In this document: piece after piece, positions 1 to 8,100 of the stretch
Layout of the letters: every line of letters starts with the position of its first letter
Numbering within the stretch: position 1 is the stretch's first letter
Virus record (IMG/VR): IMGVR_UViG_3300021519_000046
Span: 1 to 29,599 of that record
Source of the DNA: a virus
Length of the DNA: 29,599 bases
Strand: one strand, 5' to 3'
Position numbers and translations under genes: made by a program
The notes under the pieces: model-generated
Databases searched by the model: none
Told to the model about the DNA's origin: nothing
What the model saw: only the letters and a program-made list of their open reading frames with translations

Positions 1-22
1 CCCCCTATAGTCCCCCTCCCAA

Positions 23-313
23 ATGAAAATTTGTTCTAAGTTCTTAGATTTAGTATCTGATTTTGATAGAACTATAAATATTCAAATAGAATCTAGTACT
101 GATAAAGATAAACACTATGATATAACAATATATCTTTGGCAAAGAGAAAACTCTAAGTGTACGTGCGCAGGATATAAATACAGACATACTTGTTCTCACA
201 TTGAGCAAGTATATGACAACTACTTTTGCGAATGGAATGAAGTCGATGGAAAAGAAGAACAACATGAAGATGGAATCTGCCCAAGGTGCGGATCGTTTAC
301 AAAAGATATCTAG
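23..313 (+). CDS. Small SWIM zinc-finger protein
   Basis: A 96-residue protein. Residues 46-59 hold a SWIM-type metal site, C46-x-C48 then C57-x-H59 (CxC...CxH), and a second pair C86-x2-C89 (CPRC) sits near the C terminus. SWIM fingers are zinc modules used for DNA or protein contact; the role of this one is not known. An in-frame TAG at 8-10 shows the gene does not begin upstream of the window. ATG 23 is the first start after it, but no clear Shine-Dalgarno precedes it, only a C-rich stretch and a TATAGT at 6-11. The 3' end overlaps the next gene in another frame. A second, much larger SWIM protein lies at 24081-26135. The domain call is fairly secure; the biological role is open. Confidence 0.7.
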   Translation: MKICSKFLDLVSDFDRTINIQIESSTDKDKHYDITIYLWQRENSKCTCAGYKYRHTCSHIEQVYDNYFCEWNEVDGKEEQHEDGICPRCGSFTKDI

Positions 314-851
314 GGATCTAGATCTTCTTACAAAAGAAATGCTTGATGTCAATGAAGCAATAAAACGTTTAGATAAATCTAAAGAATCATTAAGGTCTAG
401 ATTCTTTGAACTTGCCAATGAGTATATAGAAATATCAGATACTCCGGAAAATCAGGTACTCGATATAAAATGCGCCTCGCGTGCGGAGGCGGAGCGGTAT
501 GTCGAAGAAAATAACCCAGGTTGGATAGTAATTCAATATAGTTCAGATGAAATCATTATTGAAGAAGACCCGTCTCAGATGAAGTTTGTTTGGACTACCG
601 ACGATGGATATCAGGTTGGTAGAACAACCGCAATTGTTGGAACAAAGTTTGATTTTGAAAGATTGAAAGATTTCAATCATGTGCTGTTCGATCAGATAGT
701 TGAATCTAAAATGGTTTATGAGTTGAACGAGAAGAAGGCTCAACAGATGATTGAAGACCATCCGGAAATTCTTCCCGTGTTGCAAGAAAGCACAAAACTT
801 GGTAAGATTCAATTACGCTTGTCGTCACCTAGGAAGGTTAACGAAGAATGA
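246..851 (+). CDS. Hypothetical protein with coiled-coil N terminus
   Basis: Unrecognised protein of about 201 residues from ATG 246. The first third is rich in heptad-like Leu, Lys and Glu (LQKISRDLDLLTKEM and onward), predicting a coiled coil. The rest is a mixed acidic globular region with no motif I recognise. The start is uncertain: the frame is open from TTG 201, and ATG 246, 264 and 270 are all possible. I chose 246 because a GGA lies about 9 bases upstream and the whole coiled coil is kept. Any of these overlaps the end of the SWIM gene. The stop overlaps the next gene by 4 bases (ATGA), which supports one transcript. Confidence 0.7.
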   Translation: MEKKNNMKMESAQGADRLQKISRDLDLLTKEMLDVNEAIKRLDKSKESLRSRFFELANEYIEISDTPENQVLDIKCASRAEAERYVEENNPGWIVIQYSSDEIIIEEDPSQMKFVWTTDDGYQVGRTTAIVGTKFDFERLKDFNHVLFDQIVESKMVYELNEKKAQQMIEDHPEILPVLQESTKLGKIQLRLSSPRKVNEE

Positions 852-1498
852 TTAGAGTTGGTGTTATTGGAGCGCCCGGTGCAGGCAAAACAAGATTCGC
901 TTCTGCACTCAAAAGAGGTCTGCCAGAAGAAAACCTTCTGGTGATCGATGGCTACGCAGACAAACTCAACCAACGGTTGGAAATGTCTGTGGGTATTGAG
1001 TCAAGTTATTTGCCGAATGTGCATATTTCCTCCCTTAGAGAGCAGGAGGTCAGGAAAGCAAGTCTTGAGGATAGAAACTTTATAGTTTGTGGGACAATGT
1101 TTGAGACTTTGTGTTATGCGGGATTTCATACAGAGATCATTGCAAATGGACCTGGCACTGAAGATCAGAAAAACACAATTCTTATGCGTGAAGTCACCGC
1201 TGCTCAAATGTTCGCATATATGGCAATAGATACAAGTCAATCGCTTACGCATTTGTTCTATTTGCCGATCACCGATCCAGCCCTTATCATCGCGATTTCG
1301 AAAAAGGACAACATTAACGAACCCCCCGGTGAGCACGAGGCTTTTGACAAGACCATCCAAGACGCCTTGCGCCGCTACGGCAACCCTGCTACCGTCCTCA
1401 ATGGTAAGCATCACAAGAACGTTCAAGCGGCCATCGAAATCATTAAGTCGGGGAAGAATGGAACACACACAGACGAGAGTCCTGTCGCTGGAGAATGA
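848..1498 (+). CDS. P-loop NTPase, kinase-like
   Basis: A 216-residue protein with a clean Walker A motif, GAPGAGKT, at residues 8-15, directly after a hydrophobic first strand (RVGVIG). This is the layout of small nucleoside, nucleotide or NadR-type kinases and single-domain AAA ATPases. The substrate cannot be read from sequence. A hydrophobic segment ending in D (LFYLPITD) near residue 140 may be a later core strand. The start is coupled to the upstream stop by an ATGA overlap. The 3' end overlaps the helicase gene by about 40 bases. Placed immediately before the replisome genes, it may act in nucleotide supply or replication, which is inference from position only. Confidence 0.8.
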   Translation: MIRVGVIGAPGAGKTRFASALKRGLPEENLLVIDGYADKLNQRLEMSVGIESSYLPNVHISSLREQEVRKASLEDRNFIVCGTMFETLCYAGFHTEIIANGPGTEDQKNTILMREVTAAQMFAYMAIDTSQSLTHLFYLPITDPALIIAISKKDNINEPPGEHEAFDKTIQDALRRYGNPATVLNGKHHKNVQAAIEIIKSGKNGTHTDESPVAGE

Positions 1499-2705
1499 AC
1501 TCCTCGACCATCTTGCCGTTCCACAAAACGCCCAAAGACTCTATGAGCAAAGATTCAAACCGGAACTTCTAACCGAAGAAGAGGCATTCGCTCGCTCCGT
1601 ACTTGAATTCCAGTTTTCGCACATACGAAAATATGGAGCCCCTGCAGAGAAAGAAATCCTTGAATCCCGTTTTGCTGACATCACTTTTGTTCGCCCATCG
1701 TCTGAGGTCGACTGGCTTGCCGACGAATTCAGAACGCGATACACGCGCTCCGAGACCGAAGAAGTCCTAACCTCTCTCGCAAGGAGGATTTACAAGGACT
1801 CTCCCCAAGAGATTATAGATGACGCTAGCGCACAACTCTATCGGATCAGAGAAACGATCAGAGATAAGAAAACGGAGATGTCCTCGTCTGAATACGCACC
1901 CGTCCTTCAGGACTACTGGGACAGCGTTGATGATAGGTCTGTTGGCATCACATACGGTTTCAAAGAGGTTGACTCTGCTTTAAAAGGGTTAAAGCCCGGA
2001 GAGTTGGTTTATGTCATTGGCCGCCCAAAGCGCTATAAGTCTTGGATGTTGATGAAGTCAATGGTCGGAGCACAGAAAGTGGGAAAAAGGGCCGTTTTCT
2101 TCACTTTAGAGATGGACATGCCGGAGATGTTTCAGAGATACGCCTGCATGGCCTCTGGAATCTCTTGGAGCGCTTTTAAGAACCGCGAATTAATGCCGTC
2201 TGATATGGACAACATGTCTCAAAATCTTAAGAAGATCAATGAGATCGCTGAGGTGAAAATAATCAAACCACCACGTGGTGAGAGGACCGTTCACTCCCTT
2301 AAGATGATCGCAAAAGAGCACGGCGCCGACATTGTGTACATTGACCAGTTGAAGTTCATTGAGTCGTCTGTGAAGGTCCGGGCAGACATGCGCTTCCGAG
2401 AGATTGAATACATCAACGAAGACCTTAAGGACGCCTGCTCGGAATTTCCGATCTATGTTGCAGCGCAGTTCAATCGGGAGGCGGCCAATTTGACAGAAAT
2501 GGCAGACCTTTCAAAGATCGGCCTCTCCGACTCAATTGGTCAAACCGCCGATGTTATCCTTGGTCTTCACCAGACCGAAGACATGAGAAAATCTCGCGTT
2601 CTTCAATTGGGCGTGATTGAAGCACGCTCCTATGAAAGCAAAAAATGGGAGATGGTGGTGGAGTTGTCTCAGAACTCTAATTTTAGGGTGACTGGGCAGG
2701 CGTGA
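1458..2705 (+). CDS. dnaB: DnaB-like replicative DNA helicase
   Basis: RecA-fold (SF4) helicase of 415 residues that would unwind DNA at the phage fork. The N-terminal 150 residues are helical, with RVLSLENELLDHL resembling the DnaB N-domain. The ATPase begins with TYGFKEVDSALKGLKPGELVYV, then Walker A GRPKRYKS at 188-195, motif H1a FTLEMDM near 216-221, Walker B VYIDQ with D296, and AAQFNR with Q337. The Walker A is atypical: Tyr replaces the Gly before the catalytic Lys. The frame is open upstream to 1329, but ATG 1458 follows GGGGAAGA and gives a normal N terminus. The stop overlaps the primase start by 4 bases (GTGA). The helicase-primase adjacency supports both calls. Confidence 0.9.
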   Translation: MEHTQTRVLSLENELLDHLAVPQNAQRLYEQRFKPELLTEEEAFARSVLEFQFSHIRKYGAPAEKEILESRFADITFVRPSSEVDWLADEFRTRYTRSETEEVLTSLARRIYKDSPQEIIDDASAQLYRIRETIRDKKTEMSSSEYAPVLQDYWDSVDDRSVGITYGFKEVDSALKGLKPGELVYVIGRPKRYKSWMLMKSMVGAQKVGKRAVFFTLEMDMPEMFQRYACMASGISWSAFKNRELMPSDMDNMSQNLKKINEIAEVKIIKPPRGERTVHSLKMIAKEHGADIVYIDQLKFIESSVKVRADMRFREIEYINEDLKDACSEFPIYVAAQFNREAANLTEMADLSKIGLSDSIGQTADVILGLHQTEDMRKSRVLQLGVIEARSYESKKWEMVVELSQNSNFRVTGQA

Positions 2706-3721
2706 AAACCATTAGCGAAAGGATGAAGGCCCTCAAGAAGTCTCTTGATATTGACCTTTTGGAAGACGCGCTTGGTATCGAGGTGTCCAACAGTGTTGGG
2801 GATGAGGATATGTGCAGTTGTCCCCTTCCCTCACATGAGGGCGTTGATTCTAATCCCAGTTTTTCTATAAACAGATCAAAACTTGTTTATAATTGTTTTA
2901 CGTGTGGTGTGGGCGGTAACATAATAGATTTAGTTGCAAGAATTCTTGATCTTGATTATGAAGATGCTTATAAGTTTTGTCGCAACCATAAAGATAACAC
3001 ACTTGGAAAAGATGATCCGTTTGCCTACGGTAGACAGTTGCAACAGATATTCGACTCTCAAAAAGAGTCAAAAATATCCAAACCAATGCCAAGATATAGC
3101 AGGTCAATATTAAATGATTGGCTTGAAAACTACTGTGAGTACTTAGAACATCGGGGAATCAATCAAGATTCTCAAGATAAGTTTATGCTCGGATTTGATC
3201 CGCAGCACACAAGAGCAGATTACACGGGTCCCGCAGTCATAATTCCACATTTCTTTGAAAACAATCTCGTTGGCTATCAGGAGCGTTGGACAGACGACGA
3301 CAGACCCAAGAACATACCGAAGTACACCAATTCAAAAAACTTCCCTAAGGCAGAAACTCTCTTTGCTTTCGATTCCGCGATCAAGGGCAATAATTCTCCA
3401 GTCATTGTTGTGGAAAGCGCGCTTACTGCGGTTTATCTTGATCAGTTGGGATACCCGTCCGTTGCCACGTTTGGGGCATCAGTCTCCGACGAACAGATAA
3501 GGCTGTTGCGTTCTTTCTCATGGGGTGTTACACTTTCATTTGATAACGATGCTGCCGGTCGGCAAGCCTGTGGTATGCTCTGCGATAGGCTCCATAAAAC
3601 AATCCCTATTCACATTACGGAGGAGTTTGGAGAACACAAACAGGACCTGAACGACCTTTCAAAAAATGAGGTCGAGAAGGTCATAACCAATGCAAAACCG
3701 TGGTTTATGAAAGGAGTATAG
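2702..3721 (+). CDS. dnaG: DnaG-like primase
   Basis: A 339-residue primase that would lay RNA primers for lagging-strand synthesis. The N-terminal zinc-binding domain has C40-x4-H45, then C65-x2-C68 within YNCFTCGVGGNIIDLV, matching the CHC2 finger. The RNA polymerase core includes PKYTNSKNFPKAETLF, like the DnaG KYLNSPET...K segment. The TOPRIM metal site is visible as VVES (E238), ATFGAS and SFDNDAAG (D281, D283). It is shorter than bacterial DnaG (about 580 residues) and lacks the long C-terminal helicase-binding domain. The GTG start at 2702 overlaps the helicase stop by 4 bases, so translation is probably coupled. Confidence 0.93.
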   Translation: MKTISERMKALKKSLDIDLLEDALGIEVSNSVGDEDMCSCPLPSHEGVDSNPSFSINRSKLVYNCFTCGVGGNIIDLVARILDLDYEDAYKFCRNHKDNTLGKDDPFAYGRQLQQIFDSQKESKISKPMPRYSRSILNDWLENYCEYLEHRGINQDSQDKFMLGFDPQHTRADYTGPAVIIPHFFENNLVGYQERWTDDDRPKNIPKYTNSKNFPKAETLFAFDSAIKGNNSPVIVVESALTAVYLDQLGYPSVATFGASVSDEQIRLLRSFSWGVTLSFDNDAAGRQACGMLCDRLHKTIPIHITEEFGEHKQDLNDLSKNEVEKVITNAKPWFMKGV

Positions 3722-3722
3722 A

Positions 3723-3884
3723 GTGGGATTTCAGAAGTTTCAAAAATCAGAAGAAGTAGAAAACGTAACAGAAGAAGTAAAAGTCCATCTCGAAAAGACA
3801 GCCAAGTCTTCGGTGTCTGAGATGAGCGAAGAAGAAAAAAAAGAACTCAACAAGGATCTAAACAAGGAGAACGAAAATGCCTAA
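3723..3884 (+). CDS. Small charged hypothetical protein
   Basis: A 53-residue ORF starting at GTG 3723, two bases after the primase stop. A strong ribosome binding site, AAAGGAG ending at 3716, lies 6 bases upstream, which is the main reason to accept the gene. The product is almost entirely Glu, Lys, Val and Ser, with no cysteines and no hydrophobic core, so it is probably disordered or helical. It overlaps the next start by 8 bases. Sitting between primase and the ssDNA-binding candidate, it could be a replisome accessory, but nothing in the residues proves it. Confidence 0.65.
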   Translation: MGFQKFQKSEEVENVTEEVKVHLEKTAKSSVSEMSEEEKKELNKDLNKENENA

Positions 3885-4698
3885 TTTCAGAAAAGGGAGC
3901 GCAGCCATTCTGGCCAATCCCCAGAGATCGGCGGCCGCAAATAATGACGGCAACCCCCGCCCACAGTTTGTTCAGTGGGAGCAAGAAGAAAAGAAGTTCA
4001 TCCAGTTCATCACTCCGCTGGAAGATATTCCGCGTGTGAAGATGCATCAGTTCATCATCACCGGTCAGCGCGATGATGGCTCCTTCATCTACAACGACTT
4101 TGTGTCTCGTCGTGACGCGGCGCTTGATGGCCCGGACGGCTACGACCCTATTTGGACGCGTTTTGATACACAGCCGCGTGATCGCTGTGTCGCTGCCGCC
4201 GCTGCCCTTGAGCCTATCCGCGGTTCCGGTAATAAGATCGAGGGTTGGGAAATTGCGGCAAAGACTAATCGCCGCGGTGAGTCCACCCCAGAGGTGGGCC
4301 TTATCATTCAGCATCCCGCCAACTTCTTTTCGTGGCTCGCTACCTATGAGAGTGACACCGGCAACGCCATTCAGGACCGGGTCTTTACAGTTACTCGTCG
4401 TGGCGAAGGCATCAATACCCGCTATGACTTTATTGCTACGGACTTCCCGTCGTTTGATGCGGGAGAACTTGCTGATCTTTCTCCGAACATTGACGAGTAT
4501 CTTTCCTATCTGTCGGATGAGAATCGTGTCCGTTCTTTGATTGATCCGCTGCCCGACAACGCAAAGATCTCGCGCTTTGGACCCGTTAAGGCCAAGGCTC
4601 CTGCCGAAGAGGAGTCTGCCCCGTGGGTTGACGATGAGACCCCGAAGAATACGCGCTTTGCCGCTCTTCGTGCAAAGATCGAAGAAGTCAACGAGTAG
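3877..4698 (+). CDS. Candidate single-stranded DNA-binding protein
   Basis: A 273-residue protein from ATG 3877, preceded by AAGGAG. It has a flexible basic N terminus (residues 1-25), a middle rich in beta-prone and aromatic segments (KFIQFITPL, VFTVTRRGEGINTRYDF), and an acidic tail (AEEESAPWVDDE). An acidic C-terminal tail on a beta-rich core is typical of phage ssDNA-binding proteins, and the position between primase and polymerase fits. I do not see a diagnostic zinc site like that of T4 gp32. The call rests on context and composition. It could instead be another replication accessory factor. A hairpin follows the stop. Confidence 0.55.
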   Translation: MPNFRKGSAAILANPQRSAAANNDGNPRPQFVQWEQEEKKFIQFITPLEDIPRVKMHQFIITGQRDDGSFIYNDFVSRRDAALDGPDGYDPIWTRFDTQPRDRCVAAAAALEPIRGSGNKIEGWEIAAKTNRRGESTPEVGLIIQHPANFFSWLATYESDTGNAIQDRVFTVTRRGEGINTRYDFIATDFPSFDAGELADLSPNIDEYLSYLSDENRVRSLIDPLPDNAKISRFGPVKAKAPAEEESAPWVDDETPKNTRFAALRAKIEEVNE

Positions 4699-4707
4699 AT
4701 AAACAAT

Positions 4708-4768
4708 TTGGGGCGAGAGCGGCTTGTTCTCCTTCTACGAAACTGGTTACTTTCCGTTCTCGCCCCAA
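4708..4768 (+). promoter_or_regulatory. Long-stem hairpin ahead of polymerase operon
   Basis: Positions 4708-4722 pair with 4754-4768, a 15-bp stem with a single G-U pair and a 31-base loop. It lies in the 88-base gap between the SSB candidate and the gene at 4787. The stem is followed by TCTATTTAAA rather than a U-run, so it is not a textbook intrinsic terminator. The loop carries TTGTTC (4724-4729), the complement of GAACAA (4782-4787), which touches the ribosome binding site and the A of the next ATG. It may be an mRNA-stabilising end, a weak terminator or a translational control element. The stem is directly visible; its function is inference. Confidence 0.65.
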
Positions 4769-4786
4769 TCTATTTAAAGAGGAACA

Positions 4787-4972
4787 ATGAGCCCATTCAA
4801 CATGGAATGGAACGGCGAACGTTTTCGGTGTTACGTCGATGGCAAGAACGGCAAGCGGCTACGCATCTCTCTGCTTCAAGAGGAAATAGTTATTGAACTT
4901 CTTGACGGAGAAAATACAGTTGCATCAGAGAAAGCAACGTATGAGGATATTGAAACGTCTTTGGAGCCGTAA
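4787..4972 (+). CDS. Small hypothetical protein before polymerase
   Basis: A 61-residue protein, unrecognised. ATG 4787 follows AAAGAGGA with about 4 bases spacing. The sequence (FNMEWNGERFRCYVDGKNGKRLRI, split here by function) alternates polar and hydrophobic residues and looks like a small beta-sheet fold, with an acidic C terminus. Its TAA shares one base with the ATG of the polymerase gene (TAATG), so the two should be translated together. Its start region is the possible target of the loop of the upstream hairpin. Confidence 0.75.
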   Translation: MSPFNMEWNGERFRCYVDGKNGKRLRISLLQEEIVIELLDGENTVASEKATYEDIETSLEP

Positions 4973-7900
4973 TGGCCGTTCCAATCCACAACCACAGCGA
5001 ATTCAGCGCTCTAGACGGTTTCTCCACCGTTTCTGAGATCGCAAATCGAGTCCAAGAGATCGGTGCTCCCGGTGCGTTTATAACAGACCACGGCGTAATT
5101 GCCGGTTGGCGCCCCTTCCAGAAAGAGATGCGCAGCAAGGGTCTTATTCCCGGTTTTGGCATTGAGGCCTATCAGGCCGCCGTGCATCGCTCGGCTAGAC
5201 CCGAAGATAAAAAGAAAAGCAGAGACCAACACCACCTAGTTCTTCTAGCCCAGAACAGCAAGGGTGTTGAAAATCTCATGCGTATTAATGACGAGGCCAA
5301 CAGAACCGGCTTCTATTTTGTTCCCCGTACCGACTGGGAAATCTTAGAGAAGTACAGTGAGGGCGTTATTGCAACGTCCGCATGTCTTTCTGGTCTAGTA
5401 TCAAAGGGAATAAATAATGACGACAACTCTGATCTTTATCGCTATCTCGATATTTTTGGCGACAATTTCTATATTGAACTTCATACTTATGACGATCCTT
5501 ATCAAAGAGAAATAAATAAAGAACTGGCAAGAATATCGCGGGAACATGGCGTACCGATGGTTTACGCCAACGACGCCCACTACGCATGTTCTTCTGATTA
5601 CACTCATCACGAGGTAATGCTATGCATGCAGACCGGAGCAAAGATCACAGACGAGAAGAGGATGTCCCATCCCCCATGTCTTTACATCATGGACGAGAAT
5701 GATGTTCGAGAGAGTCTGTCCTATCTATCTTCATCTGATGTCGATCTTGCCATCTCGGAGTCATATGAGATTCTTGAGAAGTGCAAAGATGCTTATTTGC
5801 CTGAACCGCGCATGCATTTGCCTGTATATGTCCCAAGAGAGGCGACACTCGATAAATCGAATGATCATACGATAATTCGTCTTGTGGAGGAGGGATTGAA
5901 TGAGCGTTTCAATGAGATCACTCCAGAGGTTGAAGACCGTGCCGCATACGAACTTGAAACCGTTATCGATGCTGGGCTTGCTGACTACTTCCTTATTACG
6001 GCAGATTTTTGTAAGTGGGCTGACGACAGCGGCATTGAGCGGGGACCGGGACGCGGTTCAGTTGGAGGATCGCTTATTGCGTACGCGCTTGGCATCACGG
6101 ACGTTGATCCGCTGAAATATAACCTTTACTTTGAGCGCTTTTACAACGCCGGTCGTGATGAAGGCCTTCCGGATATTGATATTGACTTTGAGCCAGAACG
6201 CCGCACAGAGATCGACGACTATTTGAGAAGCCGCTACGGGACGAACCAAGTCATCCCGGTCGGCAACCACATTCGTATGAAGCCCAAGATGACGATTGAT
6301 CGCGTTTCAAAAGCACTCGGCGTTCCATTTGGAGACGCAGAGGCGATCAAGAAGATCATTGATGCGATTCCAGACATTGGTATTATATCTGCCGATCAAA
6401 TTGGCTGGGAGCCAAGCACCGATGTAAAGATCTCAGTTTTTGGAGACGCTGAGGCTGCCGAAAAACTTCAGCCGTATGTTGAAAAACATCCAGAACTTTT
6501 TGAACACGCAAAAGCAATTGGCGGAAGGCTTGTCACCTATGGTGTCCACGCTTCGGCAATCATTATTTCTGACGTAGACATCCGTGGTGTTCTTCCAACG
6601 ATGTTGAGAACGTCAGATGATGGATCCAAGGGCAAGAAGGTTTTGGCAACCCAGGTTGATATGCGTGAAGTCGAGGCCTGTGGTTTTCCAAAGTTTGATC
6701 GTCTTGGTCTTCGCAACCTCAGTACCCTCAAGTCTGTTATTAATCTGACTGGTGGCGACTGGTCCTATAAGACCCTTGACTGGGACAACATGCCTAACGA
6801 CTTCTGGGAATTGATTGAGCGTGGTCTAACCCTTGGTCTTTTCCAAGTCGAGGACGGTAATGCCAAACGGATCGGCAAGAAGTTAAAGCCACGGTCTATC
6901 GAGGATCTTGCCGCAATTGTGGCGCTAAACCGTCCGGGTCCTCTTCGTTCCGGTGTTGTTGATCGATTTATTGACCGCCGCAGTGGAGTCGAGGAAGTTG
7001 TTTATCTACACCCCATCCTTGAGCCAATTCTTGGCGAAACATACGGAGACTTTCTTTACCAAGAACAGGTCATTGCCTACTTCCGTGCCATCGGTTACGA
7101 TATGAAAGAGGCCGACGGCATTCGTAAAATGCTCGGCAAGAAACTCGTTATTGAGATGGAGAACGAGTATCCCCGCTACCTTAGCCGTGCATCTGAGTTC
7201 ATGTCAGAAAACGATGCAAAGCGAATTTGGGATCTTATTGTGGACTTCTCAAAGTACTCGTTCAACAAATCCCACGCAGTGGCCTATGCAATCATTCTCG
7301 CTCGTACAATGTACGCAAAATGGAAACATCCTGTTGAGTTTATAATGGCCTCCATTCAGACAAACTCAGCGGATGTGGGTTCCTACATTCGTGAAGCCGG
7401 TCTTATGGGGATTAAGATCAATACGCCGGACATCAACATGTCCAATGTGGAGATCTCTGAAAAAGACGGGGAGATCTGGTTTGGTCTGAAGAACATTAAA
7501 TGGATCGGAGAAGAGGCAGCGAAATGGGTCGTCGAGAACAGGCCGTTCGCAAATTGCGAACAGTTCCGTTCCAAGCATGCTGAACTTCAAAAGCAGTGGG
7601 AGACGGATAAGAAGGGCAAATCTTCGCGCCAACTGCTTCGTTCAAGCCAGATAGATGCTCTTGTCGAAGCGGGTGCGTTCGATTCAACAGATCCTAGGGG
7701 GTATGATCCTCGGGAAGAAGCAGAGCGTCAAAAAGAACTTCTTGGTTTTGCAATTATTGATCCAAACTTTGATATAATCAAGAAAAATAGAGAGCGCCTC
7801 GATTCCCTTCCATCCTATAACGAACTTGATTCTATGCTCGGCCAGACCATCAGCATTCCTGGTGTTATCGTTGAGGTTAAAGAAATCAAAACAAAAAAAG

Positions 7901-8100
7901 GCACAAGCATGGGTCGCGTAAAGATCGAATGGAGCGGCAGCGAAGCAGAGTTCGCAGTCTTTGGACCCTCCCAATGGAACAACGACAATAAATGGGAAGA
8001 GTACAGGAACTGGCTTCTAAAACCGATGACCCTCGGTATCTGGAATGTTAAGATCGGTGAGCGTGGGCTCGTTCTACAAAACGGAGAGAAACTAAGTTGA
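4972..8100 (+). CDS. dnaE: DNA polymerase III alpha subunit (DnaE type)
   Basis: Family C replicative polymerase of 1042 residues, slightly shorter than E. coli DnaE (1160). It opens with a PHP domain: HNH (H6, H8), D15, TDH (D39, H40), GIEAY (E65), HH 87-88, SAC (C138) and NDAHY (D201, H203). The palm has GPGRGSVGGS (358-367) and PDIDIDF with D401 and D403; the third catalytic Asp is D576 in KFDRLGLR. A helix-hairpin-helix segment (QIDALVEAGAFD) and a C-terminal OB-fold (ISIPGVIVEV onward) follow. No separate DnaQ-type proofreader is seen in the window. Start and stop are coupled to both neighbours (TAATG, TGATG). Confidence 0.97.
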   Translation: MAVPIHNHSEFSALDGFSTVSEIANRVQEIGAPGAFITDHGVIAGWRPFQKEMRSKGLIPGFGIEAYQAAVHRSARPEDKKKSRDQHHLVLLAQNSKGVENLMRINDEANRTGFYFVPRTDWEILEKYSEGVIATSACLSGLVSKGINNDDNSDLYRYLDIFGDNFYIELHTYDDPYQREINKELARISREHGVPMVYANDAHYACSSDYTHHEVMLCMQTGAKITDEKRMSHPPCLYIMDENDVRESLSYLSSSDVDLAISESYEILEKCKDAYLPEPRMHLPVYVPREATLDKSNDHTIIRLVEEGLNERFNEITPEVEDRAAYELETVIDAGLADYFLITADFCKWADDSGIERGPGRGSVGGSLIAYALGITDVDPLKYNLYFERFYNAGRDEGLPDIDIDFEPERRTEIDDYLRSRYGTNQVIPVGNHIRMKPKMTIDRVSKALGVPFGDAEAIKKIIDAIPDIGIISADQIGWEPSTDVKISVFGDAEAAEKLQPYVEKHPELFEHAKAIGGRLVTYGVHASAIIISDVDIRGVLPTMLRTSDDGSKGKKVLATQVDMREVEACGFPKFDRLGLRNLSTLKSVINLTGGDWSYKTLDWDNMPNDFWELIERGLTLGLFQVEDGNAKRIGKKLKPRSIEDLAAIVALNRPGPLRSGVVDRFIDRRSGVEEVVYLHPILEPILGETYGDFLYQEQVIAYFRAIGYDMKEADGIRKMLGKKLVIEMENEYPRYLSRASEFMSENDAKRIWDLIVDFSKYSFNKSHAVAYAIILARTMYAKWKHPVEFIMASIQTNSADVGSYIREAGLMGIKINTPDINMSNVEISEKDGEIWFGLKNIKWIGEEAAKWVVENRPFANCEQFRSKHAELQKQWETDKKGKSSRQLLRSSQIDALVEAGAFDSTDPRGYDPREEAERQKELLGFAIIDPNFDIIKKNRERLDSLPSYNELDSMLGQTISIPGVIVEVKEIKTKKGTSMGRVKIEWSGSEAEFAVFGPSQWNNDNKWEEYRNWLLKPMTLGIWNVKIGERGLVLQNGEKLS

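Noticed and set aside
1-22. C-rich start of the window as a genome end or repeat
   Set aside because: CCCCCT occurs twice, but nothing else marks a terminus and the window edge is likely arbitrary.
4073-4540. 155-codon plus-strand frame inside the SSB candidate
   Set aside because: Out-of-frame shadow with Arg/Leu/Ser bias and no independent start signal.
4708-4768. Hairpin as a simple intrinsic terminator
   Set aside because: The stem is followed by TCTATTTAAA, not a U-run, and the loop is 31 bases long; a weak terminator is not excluded but is not the best reading.
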